From: Campylobacter massiliensis
Lineage (GTDB): Bacteria > Campylobacterota > Campylobacteria > Campylobacterales > Campylobacteraceae
Reading direction: 5' to 3'
Assembly (NCBI RefSeq): GCF_014253065.1
Contig: NZ_JACLZK010000001.1
Coordinates: forward strand, 124,001 to 188,000
Length of the DNA stretch: 64,000 nt
Both the position numbers and the translations under genes were made by a program. The notes under the pieces were generated by a model. That model worked only from the letters and a program-made list of their open reading frames with translations. It was not told the origin of the DNA and searched no databases. Shown one piece after another: positions 1 to 8,734 of this stretch; the first letter of the stretch is position 1, and the number at the start of each line of letters is the position of its first letter.

Positions 1-87
1 GAGCACTACTATGCCCGCTACAAGGCTATAGGAAACGAGCTTGACGAGAGCGGCGAATGGGAAAAATGGCAAGCGGGAGAAAAATAG
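1..87 (+). CDS. C-terminal end of an unidentified protein (partial)
   Basis: An open frame enters the window in frame 1 and ends at TAG 85-87, giving 28 residues that are rich in charged and aromatic residues (ending EKWQAGEK). The start and most of the protein lie upstream of the window, so the product cannot be named. The codon use looks like that of the host genes nearby. It is called coding because the frame is open from base 1 and its composition is plausible, not because a family is recognised. Confidence 0.5.
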   Translation, partial: EHYYARYKAIGNELDESGEWEKWQAGEK

Positions 88-305
88 GGCGCGCCTTTAG
101 CGTCAAATTTAACCTTGGCTTGCGGCGAGCTTGATTATAAATTTGTCTTTGGCGGGCTAGAGCTGCACCTTTTGGGCGCTAAATTTGCACTGTAAAGACG
201 CGGGTTTTGCGAGTCAAATTTAAACCCCGCATTGACGCAAGATAAGCTAAACGCGGCGGATTGTCGCTAAATTTGCAAAATTAAATAAAAATAGAAAGGA
301 TAAAA

Positions 306-722
306 ATGGAAAAAACATTAGAAGGCATGGGCGAGCCGCGCATGAAGCAAGTCGCCTTGCCAAAAGACACGAACTCCGCTGGCAATATTTTTGGCGGCTG
401 GATACTAAGCCAGATCGACCTTGCCGGCGCTCAGGCCGCACGAGAAGTGGCTCCCGAGCGCGTCGTGACGATCTCGATGCAAGAGATTATATTTAAACAG
501 CCCGTTTTCGTCGGCGACGTCGTGAGCTGCTACGCCAAGATAACGGAAGTGGGCAACACCTCGATCAAAACCAAGATCGAAGTCACGGCGCTGCGGCTAA
601 ATGCAGCTGGTTTTCGCGAGTGCATACACGTGACATCCGCGATCGCGACCTACGTGAGCGTGACCAAGGACGGCGTGAAAAAACCGATCGATCCGGAGTT
701 AAAAAAGTTTCACGGGTTTTGA
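306..722 (+). CDS. acyl-CoA thioesterase, YciA-like hotdog protein
   Basis: A 138-residue single hotdog-fold acyl-CoA hydrolase of the YciA type, expected to cleave cytoplasmic acyl-CoA thioesters to free acid and CoA. The family signature NIFGGWILSQID lies at residues 27-38, with Asp38 at the position of the family's catalytic acid. The later segment ISMQEIIFKQPVFVGD is also typical of the family. The length matches single-domain YciA proteins (about 130-140). ATG 306 follows an AAAGGA ribosome-binding site. It stands alone, with a long non-coding stretch downstream. Substrate preference cannot be read from the sequence. Confidence 0.9.
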   Translation: MEKTLEGMGEPRMKQVALPKDTNSAGNIFGGWILSQIDLAGAQAAREVAPERVVTISMQEIIFKQPVFVGDVVSCYAKITEVGNTSIKTKIEVTALRLNAAGFRECIHVTSAIATYVSVTKDGVKKPIDPELKKFHGF

Positions 723-1293
723 CCTGCTCGGCTTAAGGGCTTGGAGTGAACTATCTCGCCAGGCTCTTTAACGCGTCAAATTTGACTCTGTTTTGCGGAC
801 TGACGGCTGGCAAACGAGTCAAATTTGACGAAATTTACGCGGCTTGCTCGCGAAATCAAATTTTGTTTTGCCGAGTCGGCAGTCAAATTTGACCGACCGA
901 AACCCGCGTTAAATTTACCGCACTCCAAAATAATTCAAAATAAATTTAACACCAAAACGCTCGCGCTATCAGAAACGACTCAAATTTAATCTTGCAAATT
1001 TAACCGTTTTTACTCTCCTTAAGCCTCACGGAAGGATCAAATTTGATTAAGCATGGAAGTAGAATTTTAAGTTACATTAATACAATAACTAATTCCAATC
1101 TTAATAAAATCTCTCAATACGCCTTTATAAGTAACTAAAATGATACGCTAGAAATTGCGATTTTATAGCTATTTCGGCTTTATTTACAGATGCACAATAT
1201 AAATTAAACCTTAAATTTAGAAACTGATTTACGATATTAAGAGAATTTATTATCTTTTAAGGACAAATATGCGAATATTTCATATCTAATAAA
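723..1293. other. non-coding stretch between the thioesterase gene and fdhF
   Basis: No convincing gene is visible. The first 300 bases are densely packed with copies of AAATTT, most as CAAATTTG or TAAATTTA. The last 230 bases (about 1,060-1,290) turn AT-rich and probably hold the fdhF promoter. I looked for a sigma-54 type TGGCAC-N5-TTGC promoter and did not find one. Confidence 0.6.
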
Positions 1294-1310
1294 TGTGCAA
1301 ATTTTGCACA
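1294..1310. promoter_or_regulatory. palindrome in the fdhF leader, candidate operator
   Basis: TGTGCAAA and TTTGCACA form a perfect 8-bp inverted repeat around one central T, ending 17 bases before the fdhF ATG and just upstream of its AAGGAG site. The single-base centre is too tight for an RNA hairpin, so a dimeric DNA-binding protein is the likelier reader. The regulator is not known. Confidence 0.45.
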
Positions 1311-1327
1311 TCGGAAAAGGAGAAAAA

Positions 1328-3586
1328 ATGGCAAAGACCGGTAAAGTCATATGCCCGTACTGCGGCACGGGCTGTCAGGTCGAGCTTCACGTCGAAAACA
1401 ACGTGATAAGAAGCGCGCTAGGAGTGCAGGATAACCCCGTAAATCAGGGCAATCTGTGCTTAAAGGGCTTTTACGGCTGGGACTACGTGGGGGCGCCCGA
1501 CAGACTAACAAAACCGCTAATTCGCAAAAAAGACGGCGTATTTAGCAAGGACGGAGATTTTGAAGAGGCTAGCTGGGACGAAGCGCTCGATCTAGTCGTC
1601 TCAAAGATGAAAGAAGTAAAGGAAAAATACGGTCCGGACGCGCTAGTAGGCAACTACTCGGCTCGCTGTACGTTAGAGGACAACTACGTCGCGCAAAAGG
1701 TAATGCGCGCCGTAATCGGTACGAACAACGTCGACCACTGCGCTAGAATTTGACACGCTCCGACTGTGGCAGGTCTTGCCAAAACAATCGGTAACGGAGC
1801 GGCGACAAACAGCTTCACTGAGATCGGACCTTATAGTAATTGTATCTTGATGATCGGCTCAAACCCCGAAAACGGCCACCCGATCGCGGCGATGCACATA
1901 CAGCGTGCTCTAAACCGCGGCGCTAAGCTCATCGTGGTAGACCCGATAAAAACGGAATTTGCCAGCCGAGCGGACGTGCATTTGCAGCTAGCGCCCGAGC
2001 ATAACATTGCGGTTATAAACTCGCTAATTTACGTTATTTTCGAGGAAAATTTAGTTAACTGGGACTTCGTAAACGAATGCACCAAGGGCGTAGAATACGT
2101 ACGCGAAGCGGTTAAGGACTATTCGCCTGAAGCTATCGCTAGATACACCAACCTAAATCCCGAGGACGTGAGAAAAGCGGCCCGTATGTACGCGACTATC
2201 CGTCCGGCCGTCATCACGCACGGTATGGGCGTAACGCACTTTAACCACGGCGTGGGCGCGGTTTGCGATATATCAAATTTATTCCTTTTAACCGGAAATA
2301 TCTGCGAGCTAGGAAGCGGCGACCTACCGATACGCGGTCAAGAAAACGTCCAAGGCTGCTGCGATATGGGCGTGTTGCCGAATATCTTCCCGAATTTGGG
2401 CTCGGTAACCGATCCTAAACAGCGCGAGTGGTTCGAGCAGGTTTGGCATCTAGAGCCAGGCTCCTTAAACGGTAAAATCGGCATCCATAAAACCGAAGTA
2501 CCAAACGCCATCCTTGACGGCAGAGTGCACTTTTTCTGGACGATGGGCGAAAACCCGGTCGTAACCGACCCAAATACCAACCACTTCCTAAAAGCGATCT
2601 CAAAGGTCGATATGTACGTGGTTCAGGATATCTTCCTAACCGAAACGTCGCGTAAAGCCGACGTCGTGCTGCCCGGCGTGGCAAGTAGCGAAAAAGAAGG
2701 CCTCTACGCCAACGCCGAGCGCCGCGTGCAGCACAACGAGCACGTCATCACGCCTCCTGGAGACGCTAGACAAGACTGGTGGATCATCTGCGAGATAGCG
2801 CGAAGGCTCGGAGCGACAGAGGGATTTAACTTTAACTCGCCTGAAGAAATTTGGGAAGAGGTGCGTAAGTGCGACCCTAGAAGATACGGCGGCATGAGCT
2901 ACTACCGCATCAAAAAGCACCACGGACTACACTGGCCGTGCCCAGACGAAAACAGCATGGGCGGACAAAGCCTATATCTAGATAAAAAATTCTTTACGCC
3001 GGACGGCAAAGGTAAATTTATCCCTTGCTTGCACGTAAAGACGGTCGCTGATATCGAGCCTGCTAAAGCCGAGTTTGCTAAACGCGTAAATTTACCGCCT
3101 GAATACGAAGTGATGGCGGGTTGCGTGGACGAGCCGACCGATGCCGAGTATCCGATACAGCTGCTAACTACGCGTAAAGTCTATCAATACGCCGGTGGCG
3201 TCATGACTAGGCGCTCAAAAGCTATCGAAGAGGGCGGCGACAGCATCGGACCTATCGCGGAGATGAACCCTGCGCTAGCCGAGCGTTACGGCATCAAGCA
3301 AGGAGACTTCATCAAAGCGTGGAGTAGATACGGTTATATCGTTATCAAAGCAGACGTCACGGACATCGTCCCGGACGGCGTCATCCAGATGACCTATCAC
3401 TACTGGGAGAGCTGCTGCAACGAGCTAACGAGCAACGGCTGGGACTTCATCAGTAAGACCCCGACCTTTAAGGCCGCCATCCAGATCCAAAGGATCGAGG
3501 AGGATGAATTTTTGCGTATTCGCGAGCTAAAACGCATCAAATTCCAAACCAACAAGGTCATCTACGACGACTATCACCACGAGTGA
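1328..3586 (+). CDS. fdhF: formate dehydrogenase, FdhF type, selenocysteine-containing
   Basis: Molybdopterin formate dehydrogenase of 752 residues, oxidising formate to CO2. The reading frame is continuous across TGA 1751-1753, which falls at residue 142 in HCARI-TGA-HAPTVAG, the position of the catalytic selenocysteine (Sec140) in E. coli FdhF. A SECIS hairpin follows directly. Cys9, Cys12, Cys16 and Cys44 bind the N-terminal [4Fe-4S] cluster. There is no twin-arginine signal, so the enzyme should be cytoplasmic, like E. coli FdhF and unlike the periplasmic FdhA of C. jejuni. ATG 1328 follows AAGGAG; an upstream in-frame start at 1295 is less likely. No FdhB/C, hydrogenase or selA/B/C/D gene lies in the window, so its electron acceptor must be encoded elsewhere, perhaps a formate hydrogenlyase. 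Confidence 0.95.
1751..1791 (+). promoter_or_regulatory. SECIS element directing selenocysteine at TGA 1751
   Basis: Directly after the TGA, TGGCA (1767-1771) pairs with TGCCA (1777-1781) around the loop GGTCT. A lower stem pairs CCGA-TG (1760-1766, one mismatch) with CAATCGG (1785-1791). The GGUCU apical loop about 20 bases after the codon matches the bacterial SECIS bound by SelB in E. coli fdhF. This shows that the TGA is recoded and not a frame-breaking mutation. Confidence 0.9.
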
Positions 3587-3591
3587 TTTTT

Positions 3592-3625
3592 AGCCCCGCT
3601 TGCTAAACCGCGGGCGGGGCTTTTT
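3592..3625 (+). terminator. rho-independent terminator after fdhF
   Basis: AGCCCCGC (3592-3599) pairs perfectly with GCGGGGCT (3614-3621) and is followed by a run of T. It starts 6 bases after the fdhF stop. Confidence 0.85.
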
Positions 3626-3676
3626 AAATTTATCTTTTAAATTCGCTTCTTGATTAAATTTTAAAAATATATCTTG

Positions 3677-3740
3677 TTTTAATATGCTTTTCTGTAATAT
3701 TCCACAAATTTTAATATGCATTTTTGCGATATTATAAATT
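3677..3740. promoter_or_regulatory. tandem 32-bp repeat upstream of the iron ABC operon
   Basis: TTTTAATATGC occurs at 3677-3687 and again at 3709-3719, and the following AATATT/GATATT blocks are also exactly 32 bp apart (about 21 of 25 positions match). The second unit runs into ATATTATAAA, a possible -10 region 23-30 bases before the start codon at 3763. Two sites three helical turns apart suggest binding of a regulator on one face. It does not match the classical GATAATGATTATC Fur box well, so the regulator is open. Confidence 0.5.
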
Positions 3741-3762
3741 TATACTTCACAAGGAGCAAAAG

Positions 3763-4782
3763 ATGAAAAAATTTCTCACGACTCTGCTTTTAAGCGCTAT
3801 CGTCGCGCTAGGAGCCGAGGTCAAAACCATCACCGATATGACGGGCAACGAGGTCAAAATCCCCGCCCAAACGCAAAAGATAGCCGCGCTCTGGCACGCA
3901 AACAACCAAGTGATCTTGGTGCTAGGCGGCGCGGATAAGATCGTAACTACGACCGATCAGATCAAGAAAAACAAGTGGTTTGCTAAAATTTACCCTCGCA
4001 TCGCAGAGGTGCCGGCTGCGCTAAACGGCAACGACATCCAGATCGAGGAGCTAGTTAAACTAGCGCCCGACGTAGTCGTCGTGTCAAACAAAAATTTCCA
4101 AGAAAACCTTACTAAAAACGGCTTTAGCGCGGCGAATTTGATATTTCGCGACTACGACGATATGAAAAAAAGCGTGCTGCTAACGGCCGAGATCATCGGC
4201 GGCGACGCAGCTAGCAAGGCAAAAGAACTAAACGAAAATCTAGATGCCAACATCGCGCTAGTCACCGAGCGCACGAGCAAACTAGACGACGCTGCGCGCC
4301 CTAAAGTTCTACACATCGTAGGCGGTGCAAACCTGCTAAAAATCGACGGCACTAAAACTATCATCGATACATGGGTGAGATACGCAGGCGGTAAAAACGC
4401 GGTGCAAAAAGAGGGCAGCATGATAGAAATCACGGCTGAAGAGATCGTGGCGGCAGACCCTGATATCATCATCGTTGGCGGCGCGGACAATCAAAAAGCG
4501 GTTGAGAAAATTTACGCCGATCCCGTATTTGCAGGGTTAAAAGCGGTCAAAAACAAAAAAGTCTACGGCAACCCAAAAGGCGTGTTTAGCTGGGATAGAT
4601 ACGGCGCGGAGTCGGCTCTACAAATTTTGTGGGCGGCTACTATCGTTCAGCCGGAGCTCTTTAAAGACGTAGACGTAAAAGCCCAAACTAAGGCATTTTA
4701 TAAGAAATTTATGAACTACGACCTTAGCGACGCGGAGTTTGACTACATCCTAAAAGGGCTAAACCCGGACGGTAGCAAATAG
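3763..4782 (+). CDS. periplasmic binding protein of an iron-complex ABC importer
   Basis: A 339-residue FecB/BtuF-family (cluster A-II) substrate-binding protein. Residues 1-18 are a signal peptide ending near LGA-EV. The segments IQIEELVKLAPDVVVV and ADPDIIIVGG are the two hallmark strands of the family's Rossmann lobes. The start at ATG 3763 is set by the AAGGAG site and the signal peptide; an upstream TTG frame adds residues with no family match. It is the first gene of a four-gene cluster with an esterase, a FecCD permease and an ATPase. The ligand (ferric siderophore, haem or another chelate) cannot be told from sequence. Confidence 0.88.
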   Translation: MKKFLTTLLLSAIVALGAEVKTITDMTGNEVKIPAQTQKIAALWHANNQVILVLGGADKIVTTTDQIKKNKWFAKIYPRIAEVPAALNGNDIQIEELVKLAPDVVVVSNKNFQENLTKNGFSAANLIFRDYDDMKKSVLLTAEIIGGDAASKAKELNENLDANIALVTERTSKLDDAARPKVLHIVGGANLLKIDGTKTIIDTWVRYAGGKNAVQKEGSMIEITAEEIVAADPDIIIVGGADNQKAVEKIYADPVFAGLKAVKNKKVYGNPKGVFSWDRYGAESALQILWAATIVQPELFKDVDVKAQTKAFYKKFMNYDLSDAEFDYILKGLNPDGSK

Positions 4783-4835
4783 TCAAATTTGAGCTCGTTT
4801 GCGGGTAAATCCCGCAAAATCAAAAGGAAGCAAAG

Positions 4836-6332
4836 ATGAAAAAAAGGGCGCTTGCATTGAGCGCGGCAGCTTGCCTTTGCGCGGCGATTAGCGCGCAGGC
4901 AGCCGATCTAAAATTTGACCCAAACAAATTTGAAACGCGCTCTATAAAAGCGGGTGAAAAAGAGGTCAAATTTAGAGCCTACGAGGGGATAGTTTACGTA
5001 GCAAACCCCGTGGATAGCCGGTCTCAGAGGCTAAATTTTTACGTCCCGGCGCAGTATTTTGAGGACGGCAAAGACAAAAACAGTAAAAATGCGACGGGTA
5101 AATTTGACGCAGCAAGCGCTCCGATCTTTTTGCCAAATTCCATCGGCGGATATATGCCGGGCAAGCCTTTTACGCCGGCGCTTGATAAAAACGGCAATTC
5201 AAACGCGGTACTAGCAGCACTTGAGCGCGGCTACGTCGTCGCAGCGCCTGGAGCTAGAGGCAGGAGCTCAAAGGACGCAAACGGCAAATTTAGCGGCAAA
5301 GCGCCCGCCGCCATCGTCGATCTAAAGGCCGCTGTGCGGTATCTAAAATTTAACGACGCGGCGATGGCGGGCGACGCAAACAAGATAATATCAAACGGCA
5401 CGAGCGCTGGCGGGGCAATGTCGGCACTGCTCGGCGTCTCGGCGGACGCGAGTGAGTTTGAGCCGTATCTGGCCGCACTCGGAGCCGCAGAGGCTAGCGA
5501 CGAGATCTACGCCGTCTCCGCCTACTGCCCGGTTACGAACCTAGAAAACGCCGACGCGGCCTACGAGTGGATGTTTGGCGCGCAGACGAAATACGAGAAA
5601 ATGGACTTTAGCGCGTTTGATGCGGCGGGATTTAACGAGCGAAGCGGTAAGCCAAAAACCGTCTCAGGCGAGCTAACCGCAGAGCAAAAAGAGCTCTCCG
5701 CCGCGCTAAAATCGGCCTTCCCCCCCTACGTAAATTCGCTAAATTTAAAAGACGCCAAAGGCCGCGCGCTCACGCTTGAGCCTAGCGGCGAGGGAAGCTT
5801 TAAAGAGTACGTCAAAAAGACGCTCGCAGACTCTTTCGCGGCTGCGAAAAGTCGGGAGAAAAGCCTGCTAAAGCCCGAGTTTTTCACGCTTGAAACGCAG
5901 GGCTGCACGCTTGGATATGATTTTAAATTTGAAGACTTTGTTCTATCTATGCCGCGCGCTAAAGCTACGCCCGCATTTGACGGGTTAGAGCTACAAAATC
6001 CCGAAAACGACTTTTTCGGCGATGCGGACGCGGCGGCGAAGCACTTTACCGAATTTGGCGCAAAACGCGGCACGGGCGAGAGTGCGGATACCAAAATCAT
6101 AAAAATGGTAAACGCGATGAGCTATCTGGGCAATAAAAGCGCGGCTAAATTTTACCGCATCAGGCACGGCGCGGCCGACTCCGACACGGCTCTAGCGGTG
6201 CCGCTTATTTTGGCGCTGGGGCTACAAAATGCGGGCAAGACGGTTGATTTCGCTGCTCCTTGGGGGCAAGGTCACGGCGGCGACTACGATCTGGACGAGC
6301 TTTTTAAGTGGATAGATCGCGTCGTAAAGTAG
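4836..6332 (+). CDS. secreted tannase-like (subtype B) alpha/beta-hydrolase esterase
   Basis: A 498-residue protein with a signal peptide (cleavage near residue 22, AQA-AD) and the fold of bacterial subtype B tannases such as that of Lactobacillus plantarum. Shared landmarks are the nucleophile elbow GTSAGGA (Ser190), the segment AVSAYCPVTNLENADAAYEW, the acid region HGAADSDTA (Asp448 or Asp450) and the catalytic His in GHGGDYD (His480). Known members hydrolyse galloyl esters. It lies 53 bases after the binding-protein gene and 208 before the permease, in the same direction. That position suggests it acts on an ester ligand imported by the system, for example a catecholate siderophore or gallate ester; this is inference. 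The catalytic residues all appear intact. Confidence 0.85.
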   Translation: MKKRALALSAAACLCAAISAQAADLKFDPNKFETRSIKAGEKEVKFRAYEGIVYVANPVDSRSQRLNFYVPAQYFEDGKDKNSKNATGKFDAASAPIFLPNSIGGYMPGKPFTPALDKNGNSNAVLAALERGYVVAAPGARGRSSKDANGKFSGKAPAAIVDLKAAVRYLKFNDAAMAGDANKIISNGTSAGGAMSALLGVSADASEFEPYLAALGAAEASDEIYAVSAYCPVTNLENADAAYEWMFGAQTKYEKMDFSAFDAAGFNERSGKPKTVSGELTAEQKELSAALKSAFPPYVNSLNLKDAKGRALTLEPSGEGSFKEYVKKTLADSFAAAKSREKSLLKPEFFTLETQGCTLGYDFKFEDFVLSMPRAKATPAFDGLELQNPENDFFGDADAAAKHFTEFGAKRGTGESADTKIIKMVNAMSYLGNKSAAKFYRIRHGAADSDTALAVPLILALGLQNAGKTVDFAAPWGQGHGGDYDLDELFKWIDRVVK

Positions 6333-6540
6333 CCGAAATTTGACGCGACTGAAGCTCGCACTCAAATTTTACGAAGCAGTGCGCTGGGTTTAAATTTGGC
6401 AAAACGGCGGGTAAATTTGACCCGAGTAGCTCAAATTTGGCGCTCATGTCGGGTTTGTTTTAGTTGTGGACGAAGTGTGTCTTTACGCTGATATCTTTGC
6501 GCGGTGCTACTGCTGACGGAGATTTTATTTTAGGAGAAAG

Positions 6541-7548
6541 ATGAAAAATATTAGTTTTAAATTTACGCTGATTTTGCTAGCCGTGCTGACCGTAGTTTGC
6601 GGCGTAGTAGCGCTTGGCGTCGGCAGGTTTTACGTGGCTCCCTCTGACGTGCTTAGCGTGATCGGCAGCTTTTTTGGGGTGCCGACGGACGCCGCGGCAA
6701 ATATCCAAAACGTCGTCGAAAACATCCGCATACCGCGCATCATCGCGGCTATCTTAGTAGGAGCCGCGCTTAGCATCAGCGGAGCGGCGTATCAGGGCGT
6801 CTTTCGCAACCAGCTAGTTAGCCCCGATCTGCTGGGCGTTTCGGCGGGAGCTTGCGTAGGAGCTGCTCTTGCGATCATGTTTGATTTATCGCTTTTTTGG
6901 GTGCAGGCGTTAGCCTTCGTCTGCGGGCTAGCGGCCGTAGGTATGACGCTATCCATACCGCGTCTGATGGGGCGCTCTAGCACGCTGATGCTGGTGCTCT
7001 CAGGTATCATCGTTAGCGGTCTGATGGCCTCGGTGATCGGCTTTTTAAAATACGTCGCCGACCCAGAGACCAAGCTACCCGACATCGTTTACTGGCAGCT
7101 AGGTAGCCTAGCCAAGATCGACGCGGATAATCTTAAATTTATCGCGCTCGTGATGATAGCCTGCGCGGTGCTTTTGGTGGCTATGAGCTGGAGGATAAAC
7201 CTACTCTCACTAGGTGACGAGAGCGCGGCGAGGCTGGGCGTAAACGTGACGCTAGAACGCGGCGTCATCATCGTCTGCGCGACGCTACTAACGGCATGCA
7301 GCGTCTGCGTGAGCGGTATCGTGGCGTGGGTGGGGCTGCTGATGCCGCACCTGGCGCGTATGCTGGTTGGCGCAAATAACGTCCGCAGCCTGCCTGCGAG
7401 TATATTTATGGGCGCGATATTTTTGCTATTCGTCGACACTCTAGCGCGCACGATCAGCGTGAGCGAGGTGCCTCTGGGCGTACTTACGGGCTTTATCGGC
7501 ACGATATTTTTCGTCTGGGTACTCTGGCGAAACAAAAAGGTCGCGTGA
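6541..7548 (+). CDS. FecCD-family ABC transporter permease
   Basis: A 335-residue inner-membrane permease of the FecCD/BtuC family, with about 9-10 hydrophobic segments. Family markers are IRIPRIIAAILVGAALSISGAAYQG near residue 65 and the ATPase-coupling region GIVAWVGLLMPHLARMLVG near residue 257. One gene encodes the permease, so it probably works as a homodimer, as BtuC does. ATG 6541 follows TAGGAGAAAG. The stop overlaps the ATPase start by ATGA, so the two are translationally coupled. Confidence 0.93.
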   Translation: MKNISFKFTLILLAVLTVVCGVVALGVGRFYVAPSDVLSVIGSFFGVPTDAAANIQNVVENIRIPRIIAAILVGAALSISGAAYQGVFRNQLVSPDLLGVSAGACVGAALAIMFDLSLFWVQALAFVCGLAAVGMTLSIPRLMGRSSTLMLVLSGIIVSGLMASVIGFLKYVADPETKLPDIVYWQLGSLAKIDADNLKFIALVMIACAVLLVAMSWRINLLSLGDESAARLGVNVTLERGVIIVCATLLTACSVCVSGIVAWVGLLMPHLARMLVGANNVRSLPASIFMGAIFLLFVDTLARTISVSEVPLGVLTGFIGTIFFVWVLWRNKKVA

Positions 7549-8321
7549 TGTTAGAAGTAAAAAATCTAAATTTCGCCTATCCAAACGGCGCCGGTAGGCT
7601 AGAAAACGTAAATTTACGCGTCGGTAAAGGCGAAATCCTAACGATACTAGGGCGAAACGGCGCGGGCAAATCTACCATGCTAAGCCTAATCAGCGGCACG
7701 CAGACGCCGCACTCGGGCGAAGTTTGGCTGGGCGGTAAAAATAGCGCGGAGCTTAGCAACAAAGAGCGCGCCAAAATCATGGCCTACGTCGCTCAGAGCG
7801 AGATCTGCGAGTACGACTACACGGGCCTTGAGTTTATCATGATGGGGCGAGCGGCGCATCTTGGTATCTTTGCGCGGCCTAGCGAAGAGGACACGGCGAT
7901 CGCGAAGGAATTTACCGCAAAGCTTGAAATCACGCACCTCGAGGATAAATTTATCACTCAGATGAGCGGCGGGCAAAAGCAGATGTGCTCGATCGCACGC
8001 GCGATGGCCGCAAAGCCCGAGATTATCGTGTTTGACGAGCCGACCTCGGCGCTGGACTTTGGCAATCAGTATAAATTCCTGCGCACAGTTAAGCAGCTAA
8101 AAGAGCAAGGCTATACCATCGTACTAACGACTCACAATCCCGATTTTGCCGTGCTTCTAGGCGGCTATGTGGCGCTGGTTAAGGGTGGGGGCGAGGTGGC
8201 TTTCGGCACGGTGGATGAAATCATAGAAAGCGAGCATCTAAGCAAGCTTTACGGGTTAAATTTGAGCGTAGAGTATATCGAGCAAGTAACTAGAAAGTGC
8301 TGCCTGACGTATCCGCTGTGA
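7548..8321 (+). CDS. ABC transporter ATP-binding protein of the iron-complex importer
   Basis: A 257-residue ATPase of the FepC/BtuD type that powers the permease encoded directly before it. Walker A is GRNGAGKST (about residue 37), the signature motif MSGGQKQM, Walker B IIVFDEP and the switch histidine in TTHNPD. ATG 7548 overlaps the permease stop (ATGA) and is preferred over GTG 7545. It ends the cluster; 413 non-coding bases follow. Confidence 0.93.
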   Translation: MLEVKNLNFAYPNGAGRLENVNLRVGKGEILTILGRNGAGKSTMLSLISGTQTPHSGEVWLGGKNSAELSNKERAKIMAYVAQSEICEYDYTGLEFIMMGRAAHLGIFARPSEEDTAIAKEFTAKLEITHLEDKFITQMSGGQKQMCSIARAMAAKPEIIVFDEPTSALDFGNQYKFLRTVKQLKEQGYTIVLTTHNPDFAVLLGGYVALVKGGGEVAFGTVDEIIESEHLSKLYGLNLSVEYIEQVTRKCCLTYPL

Positions 8322-8734
8322 CTGCGGCGCGCGAGAAGCGGCGTAAATTTGCGCTACGCGAAACCAAAAAGGCGCAAGCGAGAGCGCACGCGGCGGGGCG
8401 GGTAAATTTGTCGCAGGCGCGAGGCGCGTATCCGCCTTGCAAATTTGACGGCTTCGGCTCGGCTCGTCGTTTGGTAAAATTTGCTCTCAAATTTAGCTCA
8501 AATTTGAGGCTTATAAATTTAACCGAGCCTTGGCGCGTTTTAGTCGGCGCGGCTTTGTAAACTTGACGGCTGCGGGTTTGCGCCTTTAGTAAATTCGGCG
8601 TTAAATTTAAGGTTCGCAAATTTGGGCGGCTTTTATTTTTCTCCCGCATTGTGCGCCGGAAATGATTAAAATTTGCTTCGTTAAAGCAGTCTTGCTAAAG
8701 CGAAGCAAAATCCCTCCAAAATTTAGGGCAAAAT
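8322..8734. other. non-coding, AAATTT-rich stretch between the ABC operon and gdhA
   Basis: Open frames exist on both strands here, but they are made of repeated AAATTT-containing words and show no family resemblance. About a dozen copies of AAATTT fall in 413 bases. No tRNA or strong terminator was seen between the two convergent genes. Confidence 0.55.

Noticed and set aside
1295-1753. fdhF as two genes or a broken gene
   Set aside because: The TGA is at the selenocysteine position, protein similarity continues across it and a SECIS hairpin follows.
8290-8649. Overlapping open frames on both strands after the iron ABC operon
   Set aside because: They consist of repeated AAATTT words and stop-poor GC-rich sequence, with no family match or ribosome site.
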